Shown here: piece after piece, positions 33,378-43,103 of the stretch
How positions within the stretch are numbered: the stretch's first letter is position 1
Layout of the letters: every line of letters begins with the position of its first letter
Assembly (NCBI GenBank): GCA_028751875.1
Contig: CM054138.1
Location: forward strand, 36,628,748 to 36,692,747
Source: Rapana venosa
Taxonomy: Eukaryota > Mollusca > Gastropoda > Neogastropoda > Muricidae
DNA length: 64,000 nt
Direction: 5' to 3'
Translations under genes and position numbers: made by a program
The notes under the pieces: model-generated
What the model saw: only the letters and a program-made list of their open reading frames with translations
What the model was told of the DNA's origin: nothing
Databases searched by the model: none

Positions 33378-33480
33378 TTAATTCACCAGATGCTGATGCT
33401 GAGATTTGAACCTACAGCTTTTTTTGACTCACTGGATGGAGTTGAAATGCTCTGTCCACTCACCTAAAGCATCCATGGAT
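33378..33480 (-). repeat. SINE 5' part, interrupted by a LINE
   Basis: Minus-strand head with CCATGGATGCTTTAGGTGAG, box A-like GAGTGGACAGAGCATTTC and box B-like GGTTCAAATCTC. It is continuous with 30420-30484 once the LINE and one duplication copy are removed. Confidence 0.7.
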
Positions 33481-34248
33481 GCAGTATATGTAACGAAAAG
33501 AAAATGCCTGTTTTGTTCATTGCGCAACTTTTATGCATTTTTGTTTCTGGCTCCTAACTCTCGTCTCTGAAAATGTAAAATACTGTCTTTCAGGCCAGCT
33601 TGCTGCTTTACTCGTAAGTGGTACATCAGCAGAAGCAGGATAGGCCCCCAGTGTTTATACACTCCTTCCCAACATCTAATGGCTGTTGGCAGATTGCTGA
33701 GTCACCTGTCCTGTCCAGTTTGGACAGATAAGACCCCGGTTATGTTTCATCATCATTAGCCATTACACCCAGCGGTGTGTAGGGCAGCAACAAAGCGCTT
33801 CCACTCCTGCCTATTCTGGGCCAACCTAGTCACTGATCCCCAAGAGTGCTGCATGGCCTTCATCTCACTTTCTACAGTTCTTCTCCACGTTCCTTTTGGT
33901 CTTCCTTTCTTTCTCCTTCCTTCTGGGGTCCAGTGCAATGCTGTTCTGTGATTGACTGTGGGTCTCTTCGGAGGATGTGCCCAATCCACTTCCACCTTCG
34001 TCTGGTGATGATGGTTCCCATGTCTTCTTGCCTGCATCTCCGTAGTAGGTCTTCATTGGAGATCTTCTCTGGCCAAAAGATCCGGAGAATTCTTCGCAGG
34101 CATATGGTGTGGAAGGATCGAAGTTTGGTAAAATCCACTTCCGTCATCCTCCAGCACTCAGAACCGTACAGGAGCGTAGACACAACACAGCTCTGGTATA
34201 GCTTCAGTTTGGTGTTGGTGCTGTACTGAGTTGATCTCCAGATATTGT

Positions 34249-35538
34249 TCATCTCCCTAAACACATTCCTGGCCTTGCCCAGTCTGTTGTGGATGTCTTC
34301 TTTTGTGCCGCCCTCTGGTTTGATGATGCTGCCAAGGTATGTGAACTTGTCTGGCGCAGGTCATTTCCATTCACTTTCACAGGGGCTGGTGTGTTCACAT
34401 TGAGCGACATTGTCTCTGTTTTCTTGGTGCTAATACGAAGCCCCACTTGCTGTTCGAATGTTTGGAGTCTGCTGGTCTTCTCCTGGATATGTTGGTGTGT
34501 GTGGGACAGCAGCGCCAGGTCATCCACGAAGTCAAGGTCGTCTAGTGTTGAGAACAGGCTCCAGCGAATCCCTCTTGGGGTGTCTTCTGTCGTCTTCCTC
34601 ATCACCCAATCAATGGCCAGATTGAAGAGAACAGCTGACATCACACATCCTTGTCTTACTCCAGTCTTGACTTCGAAGACAGTGTTGCTATGGACCACAG
34701 AGCATCTGAAGTTGTCATAGAAGCTTTTGATAAGGTGTACCAGTTTCGATGGGATGCCATAGTGTCGAAGGATACTCCAAAGGCTATCTCTGTGTATGCT
34801 GTCAAATGCCTTTTCGAAGTCCACAAAATTCGCATACAGTTGTCTTTGCCACTCTGTGCACTGTTCGATGATGTTTCTGAGCGTGAATATCTGGTCTATA
34901 CATCCTCGTTGCTTCCTGAACCCTGCTTGTTCCTTCCTCAAAGCATCGTCCGCAGCGTCTGATATTCTTCTGATGATAACTTTGGCCAGTATTTTGCTTG
35001 GCACAGACAAAAGAGTGATTCCCCTCCAGTTGTTGCAGTCGCTCAGGGTTCCTTTCTTGGGGATTTTGACTATCACTCCCTTGGTCCAATCATCAGGTAC
35101 TTTTTCGTTCTTCCATGCAGCTGTGAACAGTGGTTGCAGTATGTCAGCTGCTAGTTCAGAATCTGCCTTGAACAGTTCGGCACCAAGGTTGTCCTGGCCT
35201 GGTGACTTGCCGTTCTTGAGGGTCTTGGTGGCAGCCACTATCTCTTCCTTTGTTGGGGGGTTGATGTCAATGTCTAAGTCTTTTGTAGCTTCTGGGATGT
35301 CAGCTGTCTCGTCAGGTGGTGGTCGGTTGAGAACTTCCTGGAAGTGTTCAGCCCATCTTTCTTCCTGCTCTTTCTCTGTTGTCAACAGTTTCCCTTGTCT
35401 GTCCCTGATTGGTCCCCCAGCGCTCCTCTTAAATTTGTTGCATACTTTCTTGGTGATCTTGTAGACTCTCCCTTGCTCCTTGGGCCGCCGCCTCTTCTGC
35501 CTCAGCTGCCAGCTGGTCCATGGCTTCTCTCTTGTCAC
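34249..35538 (-). pseudogene. RTE LINE reverse transcriptase, 429-residue frame
   Basis: The longest RT frame of the window spans palm and thumb with an intact catalytic D-D pair inside FVDD. After VNGNDLRQTS the frame diverges from the expected C-terminus, which resumes in another frame at 34264. Confidence 0.9.
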
Positions 35539-36136
35539 GGCGTGCGAGTCTCTTCACTTTCCTGTGTGCCTCTCTGTACAACTCTTCCTGCCTCTCTCGT
35601 AGCCGTGGAGACTTTACTTGCAGAAGTCTCTTCTTGGTCTCTCTTCTTTCTTTGATGGCAATGAGGGTCTCTTGTTGGATCCAGTCATTGTTGGTCTTCT
35701 TCTTTTGATGGCCGATGTTGTCCTTGCTGCTCTCAGTGTACAGTTTACAGATCTGCTTCCATGTCATATCTATGTCATGCTGTTCTGTCATGTTCTGCAG
35801 GATGTGGAATCTGTTCCTCAGATCGTTGACGAATGCAGACTTCACGTTGGTGTCTCTCAATCGTTGGGTATCAAATCGCGCTTGAGTGGTTGGTCTTGTG
35901 TTCTTCTTCAGTTTCATCTGGATGTGTGCTGTCACCAGGTGATGATCGCTCCCGTCATCCGCACTTCGCTTGGTTCTCACATCCAGAAGAGATCTTCTCC
36001 ACTTACCATTGATCATCAGATGGTCAATCTGGTTCATATCTCTCCCATTCGGCAACGCCCAAGTCAGCTTGTGGATGTCCCAGTGCGTGAATAGGGTCCC
36101 TCCTATCACTAAGTTGTTCATGGCGCAGAACTCCAC
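35429..36136 (-). pseudogene. RTE LINE endonuclease C-terminal half and linker
   Basis: Includes ERYEPDRSSDDQ-type target region (NQIDHLMINGKWRRSLLDVR), then GSDHHLVTAHIQMKLKK, followed by a highly charged coiled linker that leads to the RT domain. It overlaps the next frame by about 100 bases. Confidence 0.85.
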
Positions 36137-36747
36137 AAGTCTCTCCCGTTGTCATTTCTGTTCCCCACCCCGTGTTTTCCCATGACTCTCTCATAGTCGG
36201 TGTTGTCACTTCCGACCTTGGCATTGAGGTCCCCCATGATGACGATGAGGTCATGGCGTGGGGCTTTCTCTGTTTCTGTCTGCAGCTGGTGGTAGAAGTT
36301 ATCTTTGCTCTCATCGTTGCTGTTGTTGGTTGGTGCGTAGCACTGGATGATGGTGATGTTGATGTGCCTTCCCTTCAGTCTCGCACTCATTAGTCTGCTG
36401 TTTATGGGCTTCCACTCCATAAGGCATCGCTCAACGCCTTTCTTGAGGATGATGGCAACTCCCTCGTGGTGCTGGTCGTCATCTCTCCCAGAGTAGAGGA
36501 CGGTTTCTCCAGTGGTGGTTCTCATTCTCCCAGATCCAGTCCATCTACTCTCGCTTACTCCTAGGACATGGAGGTTGAATCTTCTCATCTCTAATGTTAC
36601 CTGTGCCAGCTTGCCCGTCTCATACATTGTCCTCACGTTCCAATGTCCTAGTCTGATCTTAGTTTTGGTGGTGTTCAGGTCTTCCCTTATCCTGCTGGTA
36701 GCTTCCTCTCGGCTTTGGCCGGTTATGTTTATGAAAGGTAAACACAC
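36118..36747 (-). pseudogene. RTE LINE endonuclease N-terminal half
   Basis: A 209-residue frame with WNVRTMYETGK, SESRWTGSG, IIQCYAPTNNSNDE and GDLNAKVG, the standard blocks of the AP-endonuclease domain. The first residues come from flanking DNA beyond the duplication. Confidence 0.88.
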
Positions 36748-36924
36748 TTTCCCTGTTCCTTGGGAAAGTCGTGGAAAGTGAGTGGATGTTGTTTGTGCTG
36801 TTTATCAATCATTTCCTGTATACTGGACCTGCTATAGCTGGCTTCACATGTGTGTTTCATATAAATCCTTGTCTCCTTCCAGTCAGTAAGAAGAGCTTTC
36901 TCTCTTTATTCTTCTTCATGTGCC

Positions 36925-37444
36925 AGGTCTGTTGTAGACATCGGCGATCATGGCCTTCCATTCCTCTCTGTTGTCAGTTCTCCTGATGAGTTCATTGTTG
37001 GGGGATTCTTTCCTCGTTGCGTAGCAATTCAGACTGTCTGTGTATTTTGCGTTGTCTTCCTCTGTCTTTGGTACCACAAATCTTTCCACACAATATTTGC
37101 TTTTCTATTCCATCAGCTCTGTTTATGTGCCCCAAAAATTGTAGTTTTCTTCTAATGGTTTTGAGTAGGGATCTTTTGTACCCGGCCATTTCCATTACTT
37201 CTTCGTTTGACTTCTTTTCAGTCCATGATATTCTCATAATTCTTCTGATATACCACATTTCTGCTGCTTCAAGTCTTCTTTCGAGGTCTTTTGTCAGCGT
37301 CCAGCATTCACATCCGTACAGAAGGATGGACCATATGTAGGCTTTCAGAGTGTTGATTTTGGTGCTGAGTCTTATATTTCTGTTGGTAAAGATGGGCTTC
37401 ATCTTGGTGAATGTGTCTATTAAAAAAATCAATAAAAAAATCAA
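36925..37444 (-). mobile_element. LINE 3' fragment (RTE-type)
   Basis: A minus-strand frame with ILLYGCECWTLTKDLERRLE, MRISWTEKKSNEEVM and LLKTIRRKLQFLGHI, then RGRQRKIHRQS; the part beyond is in another frame ending at about 36930. Only the end of ORF2 is present, 5' truncated. It differs from both complete LINEs here, so at least three LINE subfamilies are present. Confidence 0.8.
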
Positions 37445-37644
37445 CTAACACTCCTCTCCAGCTCCTATGGGAAAGCTGCACAATCGTTCTCTCTCATTCT
37501 TACTCTAAAAGCTGGCAGAAGAAGACACAGGTTAGTTTTCTGGCAACAGAGCTGATGAAAATAGTCTATGATGATTTTGGTTTATTCAAATTTGTTGAAG
37601 AAGAGACAGAGCAAACTTGCCACACTAATTCCCTACTGTATCCC

Positions 37645-37745
37645 CTATGTCAGAATTCGGCTACCTTAATGGTGGGAAGGGAAAAAATGGTCGCATTTGA
37701 AAAAAACTCACCATTGGTGAACTTCAGAGTTGTAGCCAAGAAACG
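37645..37745 (+). repeat. dispersed repeat family (ATTCGGCTACC type)
   Basis: TCAGAATTCGGCTACCTTAA and CTCACCATTGGTGAACTTCA are shared with the copies at 16356, 17870, 51850 and 52335. Confidence 0.6.
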
Positions 37746-37834
37746 AAAAAGAAAACAAAAAGGACAGGAAGGTGAGGAAATCACAGAGTAAAAAAGAAAC
37801 CAACAGAAAAAAGGGGGAAATGACAAAGCACACT

Positions 37835-38061
37835 TATTTTATTGTTGTTGTTGTTGTTGTTTTGTTTCTTTAGATAAGGCCTAATCCTGACTCTTTGCAG
37901 TAGCCTAGCATTTTGTATCCAAATGTGTCATTATTAGTTTACAATCTGTCATTTTATATGTTTTATCCCGTGCAATTGCCTCTTTTCATTAAGTTTTGTG
38001 TGTGTAATGTACTTGATGATTTTGTAAGTTTTATATATATATATATATCTCTCTTTTGCAG
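37835..38061. other. TRAPPC6B intron 4 end with short microsatellites
   Basis: A (TTG)n run at about 37841-37860 and (TA)n at 38034-38047, then the acceptor CTCTTTTGCAG. Confidence 0.7.
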
Positions 38062-38155
38062 TATTTGGCATTTCCATGTGGTCTGATCCGTGGGGCATTA
38101 TGTAGTCTGGGCATCAATTGTATTGTCACTGCAGAAGTCAGCGCTATGCCAGCTT
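38062..38155 (+). CDS. TRAPPC6B: TRAPPC6B exon 5
   Basis: Acceptor CTCTTTTGCAG and donor AGCTT/GTGAGT. Reads YLAFPCGLIRGALCSLGINC then IVTAEVSAMPA and one base of Cys, the C-terminal part of the conserved fold. Confidence 0.98.
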
Positions 38156-38339
38156 GTGAGTCTTTTTCTTCTTTGCTTTTTTGTGTGTACATTTGTGTGT
38201 GTGTGTGTGCGCGCGTGCGCATTGTTGTTTTTTTTACTGCCCATCTTCTGTGACATTCATGTCTTGCTGTTCCTATGCTTTCATTTTGACTCTCTGCCCC
38301 CCCATACCCTTCATTGTCACATTTCTCAGGGTTTGAAAA

Positions 38340-38420
38340 ATCCTAGGGACTACAATTTTTTAATTTTTTTTGGGGGTTTTTTCCCGGGGCTTTTTGGGGC
38401 TTTTTTTTTTTTTTTAAAAA

Positions 38421-38455
<35 letters not shown>

Positions 38456-41450
38456 GGGGTTTTTTTTTGGGGGGGGTTTTTTTTTTCCCTTTCCCATTTT
38501 TTGGGTTTTTTTTGTTTTTTTTTTTTTTTTTTCCCCCCCCTTTTAAATTTTTTTTCCGGGGTTTTTTCCCTTGGGGTTTTAAAAAAGGGGGGGTTTTTTT
38601 AAGGGGGGTTTTTTTTTGGGCGGGGGTTTTTGGGGGGGGTTTTTTTTGAAGGGGAAAAAAAAAAAAAAAAAAAAAAAAACCCTTTTGGGGAAAAGGGTTT
38701 TTTTTTTTTTTTGGGGGGCCCGGAAAATTTTTTTCCCCCCTTTTTTTAATTTTTGGGGGAAAATTTTTAAAAAGGGGAAAAAAAAAAAAAAAGGGGGGGG
38801 GTTTTGGGGTTTCCCCCTTTTGGGGGGGGGGGAAAAAAAAAAAAATTTTTTAAAAAACCCCTTTTTTGGGGGGAAAACCCCTTTGGGCCCCCCCGGGGGT
38901 TTTTTAAACCCCCTTTAAAAAAAAAAAAGGGGGTTTTAAAAAAAAAAAAAAAATTTTTTTTTTTTTTTAAAAGTTTTTTTTTGGGGGAAAAAATTTTTGA
39001 ACCAAATTTTCCAAAAAAAAAATTTTTTTTTTTTTTAAAAATTTTTTTTTGGGTTTGGGGGGGGAAAAAAGGGGAAAAAAAAAACCCCCTTTTTTTTTTT
39101 TTTTTAAAATTTTTCCAAAAAAATTTTTTTGGGGAAGGGAAACCGGGAAACCCCCCCTTTTTTTTTTTGGTTTTTTTCCCCCTTTTTTTTTTTTTTTTTT
39201 TTAAAATTTTTTTTTTTTTTTTAAAAACCCCCCCCCCAAAAAAAAAAAATTTTTTTTTCGGAAAAATTTGGGGAAAAAGGGGGGGGGGCCCCCCCCCTTT
39301 TTAAAAAAGGGGGGTTTTGGTTTTTTTTCCCCAAAAGAAAATTTTTTTTAAAAAAAATTTTAATTTTTTTTTTTTTAAAAAAAATTTTTTAAAAAAAAAA
39401 GGGGGGGCCCCCCCCCGGGGTTTTCCCCCAAAATTTTCCCGGGGTTTGGTAAAAATTTTAATTTAAAAAAATTTTCCGGGGAAAAAAAAAAGGGGGGGGT
39501 TTTTTTTTCCCCCCCCTTTTTTAAAAAAGGGGGGGCCCCCGGGGGGGGTTTTTTTTTTTTTTAAAAAAAAACCCTTTTTTTTTGGGCCCCCAAAAAAAAA
39601 AAAACCAAAAATTTTTTTTTAATTTTTTAAAAAAATTTTCCCTTTTTGGGGGGCCCCCAAAAAAAATTTAAAAAAAACCCGGGGTTTTTGGGGTTTTGGG
39701 GGGGGAAAAAACCAAAAAAAATTTTTTCCCCAAAAAAACCCCCCCCCCTTTTTTTTCCCTTTTTAAATTTTGTAAAAAAGGGAAAAAAGGTTTTTTTTTC
39801 CCCCCCCCCCCCGGGGGGGGGGGGGGGCCCAAAAAAATTAAAAATTTTTTTTAAAAAAAAATTTTGGGGGGGGGTTTTTTTCCCCTTTTTTGGGGGGTTT
39901 GGGGAAAATTTTTTAAAAAATTTAAAAAAAAAATTTTAAAGAAAAGGGTTTCCCGGAAAATTTTAAAAAGGCCCCCCGGGGAATTTTAAAAAAATTTTTT
40001 TTTAAAAAAAAGGGGGGGAAAACCCTTTTTGGAAAAAAAGGGGGAAAAAGGGAAAAAAACCCTTTTGGGGAAAAAAAAATTTTTTAAAAAACCCGGAAAA
40101 AATTTTTTTAAAAAAAAAATTTTTTTTTAAAAAAGTGGGGGGGGGGAAAAAAAAAAAAGGGAAAAAAAAAAAAAGGGGGGGAAAAACCGGGGGGGGGGGA
40201 AAAAAACGGAAAAAAAACCCGGAAAAAAAAAAAGGGGGAAAAAAAAAAGGGGAAAACCCAAAAAAAAAAAAAGGGGGGGGGAAAAAAAAAAAAAAAAAAA
40301 AGGGGGGAAAAAAAAAAAAATTTTTGGGAAAGGGGGTTTTTAAAAAAATTTAAAAAAAAAAAATTTAAACCCAATAAAAAAAAAAATTTTTTTAAAAGGG
40401 GAAAAAAAAAAAAGGGAAAAGAAAAAAAAAAAAAGGGGAAAAAAAAAAAAAAAAGGGGAAAAAATTTTTCCCCCAAAAAATTTAAAAATTTCCCCAAAAA
40501 AGGGGAAAAAAAAGGGGGGGTTTTTTTTGGGGGGTTAAAAAAAAGGGAAAAAAAAAAAGAAAAAGGGGGGGGGGAAAAATTTAAAAAAGGGGGGGAAAAA
40601 AAAAAAAAAATTAAGGGGCAAAAAAATTTAAAAAAATTTTTTTAAAAAAGGGGTTTTTAAAGGAAAAAAAAATTAAATTTTGGGGAAAAAAATTTTTAAT
40701 TTAACCAAAAAAAAAAAAAGGGGAAAAAGGGAAATTAAATTTATAAAAAAAAAAAAGGGGGGGAAACCCCAAAAAAAAAAAGGGAAAAAAAAAAAAGGGG
40801 GGGGTTTTTTTTTTAAAAAAAAAAGGGGGAAAAAAAAAAACCCCAAAAGGGTTAAAAAAAAATTTTCCAAAAAAAAAAAAAAAAAAATTTTAAAAAAAAA
40901 AAACCCAAAGAAAAAAAAAAGGGGGGAAAAACCCCAAAAAAAAGGAAAATTTTTTTTTCCCCAAAAAGGGGGGAAATTAAAAAATTAAAGGGCCCAAATT
41001 TTTTTTTAAAAACGGAAAAGGGAAAATTTTTTTTTTGGGGTTTTGGAAAAATTAAAAAAAAGGGGAAAGGTTAAAAAGGGGGGGGAAAAAAAAAAAGGGG
41101 GCCCTTGGGGGGGAAAACCCTTTGGGGGGGGGGGGAAAATTTTTTTCCCCTTTTTAAATTTCTTTTTTTTTTTTTTTTTTGGGGAAAAAATATTTTTTTT
41201 TTTTTTGGGGGCCCTTTTTTTAAAAGGGGTTTTTTTTTTTTTTAAAAAGTTAAAATTTTTTTCCCCCTTTTAAATTTTTTTAAAAAAAAGGGATAGCAAA
41301 AAAGGTTTTGGGGGAAAAAGGGGGGGGAATTTTTAAAAAAAAAAATAAAAAAAAAGGGGGGGGCCCCCCGGCCCCCCAATTTTTTTTTTGGGGGGGGGTT
41401 TTTAAAAAAAGGGGTTTTTGGAAAAAAAAAAAACCCCCCCAAAGACAAAG
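38340..41450. other. homopolymer-only sequence, almost certainly an assembly artefact
   Basis: For more than 3 kb the text is almost entirely blocks of three to twenty identical bases (for example GGGGGGTTTTTT, AAAACCCC). Dinucleotide transitions and normal complexity vanish and no dispersed repeat or ORF is readable. This starts abruptly inside intron 5. It is the pattern of low-coverage, unpolished long-read consensus, not satellite DNA, as there is no repeating unit. Nothing should be annotated as coding here. Confidence 0.85.
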
Positions 41451-41469
41451 ATGAAAAAGGGAAGGGCGG

Positions 41470-41692
41470 GTTGAAGAAGGGAATTGGAGGGAAAAGTGCA
41501 AAGTTTAAAGATCTGAAGTCTGTAGCTAGTACCAAAACCGCGTGGTTTTTGGGAGTTCAGCCCGGGAAAAAGACCCCCACCTCTAAAAAGGAGCAAAAGA
41601 AATTTTTAGTGTTGGGAAAAAAAACCCCCGGGGAAGACCTACAAAACCGGGGCTGCCGTATTTTTAATTTTTTAGAGAAAGGGCATAAATAA
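41470..41692 (+). mobile_element. distorted copy of the RTE LINE 3' end
   Basis: The plus strand reads AKFKDLKSVASTKTAWFLG, against VDDLKSVASTNRLRWFGHVQ in the LINE at 30485-33377. It is followed by GKKTPTSKKEQ and CRIFNFLEKGHK, which correspond to the expected tail with bases missing or added. It shows that the damage consists mainly of indels at homopolymers. Confidence 0.7.
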
Positions 41693-43073
41693 AGGGGGAA
41701 GTCAAAACCCAAAAGGGATGGAGAAGGGTCTCAATGTCAAAAAACCCCCCCTGGGGGGAAACTGACAAAAAGGGAAAAAGAAGATGCTGGTAAAGGAAAA
41801 CAAAAAAGTTAAAGTAATTTATCTGGTGATATCATATGTTTAAAAGCTTTTTGCAAAGGGGTTTAAGAAAAAATTTGGCCCTTTTTTGTGGTTGAAATTG
41901 CCCGTTTTTGAAAAAAATGAAACCCCAAAAAATTTGACCAGGAAATTTCCAAAAAAACAGAAATTTAAATTAAACGTTGATTTTTTATATTTCTGTTTTA
42001 TTTAAAATAATAGTAAAAAAAATAAGTGAAATTTAGTGTTTTTTTTTAGTAGGTATCGAGGGAGTGAGTGTTGCAGGAATTCTAACACATACGTTTTACC
42101 TTTCAAAGGGATTTGCGCAATCCAAAAATGTTTAATTTTTTTTCACTTAATTTTTTTTTTATTTTCCTTTTTTTCGTTCTTTTTTTGGGGGAAAAAACAC
42201 AAACAAAAAAAACCAAAACCCAATTGAATATGTAAAATCCACTAAAATTTTTAAATAGGGTTTGTCCCCCTTTTTTCTTGGTCGAAATTGGGTCTTTCAC
42301 ATGGCGCAAAAAAGCTTGGGGCTTTGGGCGAAAAAATAAGGACCATAGGATAGATTTTTGGTTTTTATCTAATGAAATTCCTGACTTGAACCACGGGACA
42401 GTCAAAAAGTCCGTGATTGGGCCAAAAATATAGTCTGAAAATAGGCTGGCTGGTGGTGTGTGAGCCCGAGTAGGCTGTGGTAGGGCCCGTAGAATTTGGG
42501 CGAAATGGGAAGGTTACTAAAATAATAATGTATGGAAATTTTTATGCCTGAACCTTTTAAAGCAAAAAATCAAAGAATATTGGTTTAAGAAATTTGTTTG
42601 GTCCCGACAAAAACTTGCATAAAAATTTTAAAATTTTAAATTAGGGATTTCAGTTAAAAATTTCTGTAATCCAAATTTTTTTTATCTGGAAAAAAAAAAT
42701 TCAGATTCCCCCATTCACCTTTTTTTTAAAAAAAACTGGGACTTGTTTTTCTATCTTAAAATTTGTTTTTTAAATAAATAACATTTTGTTAACTTTTTCC
42801 CCAAAAAACTGTAAAATCTTGGATGGGTAAAAAAACCCGAAATTTTTTTCCCCTTGGGGGAAATGGTTAAGATAAAAAGTGAGGAAAAGGGCAAATGGAG
42901 GGGGATCATGTTGGTTTTTTCATTGGGTTCATGGTCATCCCCAATCGGGGTTTATTGCCCAAATGGGAGATGGGGGCAGGGAATTAGTTTTTTTTTTAAG
43001 CACTTTTTTTATCTTTGAAATCTTTTTTTGGGTGTTTTTTTTATTTTAAATAATTTTTTGTTTCTGTTTGGAG

Positions 43074-43103
43074 GCAAATTTCAAACCAGATCCAAAACTT
43101 TGA
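43074..43103 (+). CDS. TRAPPC6B: TRAPPC6B exon 6 (last exon, with sequence errors)
   Basis: After a T-rich tract and TTTGGAG the sequence gives GCAAATTTCAA..., completing Cys with the base left by exon 5 and reading C-K-F-Q. The end, ATCCAAAACTTTGA, gives I-Q-K-L and a stop if one A is restored. The expected exon is 32 nt and this is 30, so two bases appear lost. Its position and both ends fit TRAPPC6 proteins, which finish CKFQVMIQKL. I chose it over a weaker candidate near 57209. Confidence 0.65.
   Translation, partial: ANFKPDPKL

Larger units (their letters stand above)
33748..36718 (-). mobile_element. RTE-type LINE (SjR2-like), nearly full length
   Basis: Flanked by a 12-bp duplication CCGGTTATGTTT (33736-33747 and 36719-36730). 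The 3' end has a short tail of ATGATG units after the stop. Minus-strand blocks: KIRLGHWNVRTMYETGKLAQ near 36650; GVSESRWTGSGRM; IMGDLNAKVGSDNTD near 36230; TWALPNGRDMNQIDHLMING near 36060; GSDHHLVTAHIQMK near 35960; then GQDNLGAELFKADSELAADI near 35200; LLSVPSKILAKVIIRRI; RKEQAGFRKQRGCIDQIFTL near 34930; ANFVDFEKAFDSIHRDSLW; TGVRQGCVMSAVLFNLAIDW near 34660; LDFVDDLALLSHTHQH, where the RT motif reads FVDD instead of FADD; and LLYGSECWRM near 34170. The gene is in four overlapping frames, so inactive. It is the best preserved LINE of the window. Confidence 0.93.
15154..43103 (+). other. TRAPPC6B: TRAPPC6B gene locus, six exons
   Basis: This gene encodes a TRAPP-complex subunit of the Bet3-like fold that takes part in vesicle tethering at the ER-Golgi and Golgi. 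The six exons join in phase (junction phases 0, 2, 0, 0, 1) to about 156 residues, against 158 in human TRAPPC6B. Conserved blocks in order: [109 protein letters not shown] and the IQKL end. All splice sites are GT-AG. Introns span up to 8 kb and hold most of the window's LINEs, all antisense to the gene. The last exon lies in damaged sequence and lacks about two bases. The gene starts 4.4 kb from, and points away from, pinin. Confidence 0.9.

Noticed and set aside
34796..35464. 222-residue plus-strand ORF
   Set aside because: Antisense of the RTE reverse transcriptase, whose motifs are clear on the minus strand.
38400..40600. Possible satellite or heterochromatin
   Set aside because: There is no repeating unit, and adjacent readable parts show homopolymer errors.
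38467..41273. Series of plus- and minus-strand ORFs made of K, G, F and P
   Set aside because: They are translations of homopolymer blocks in damaged sequence.
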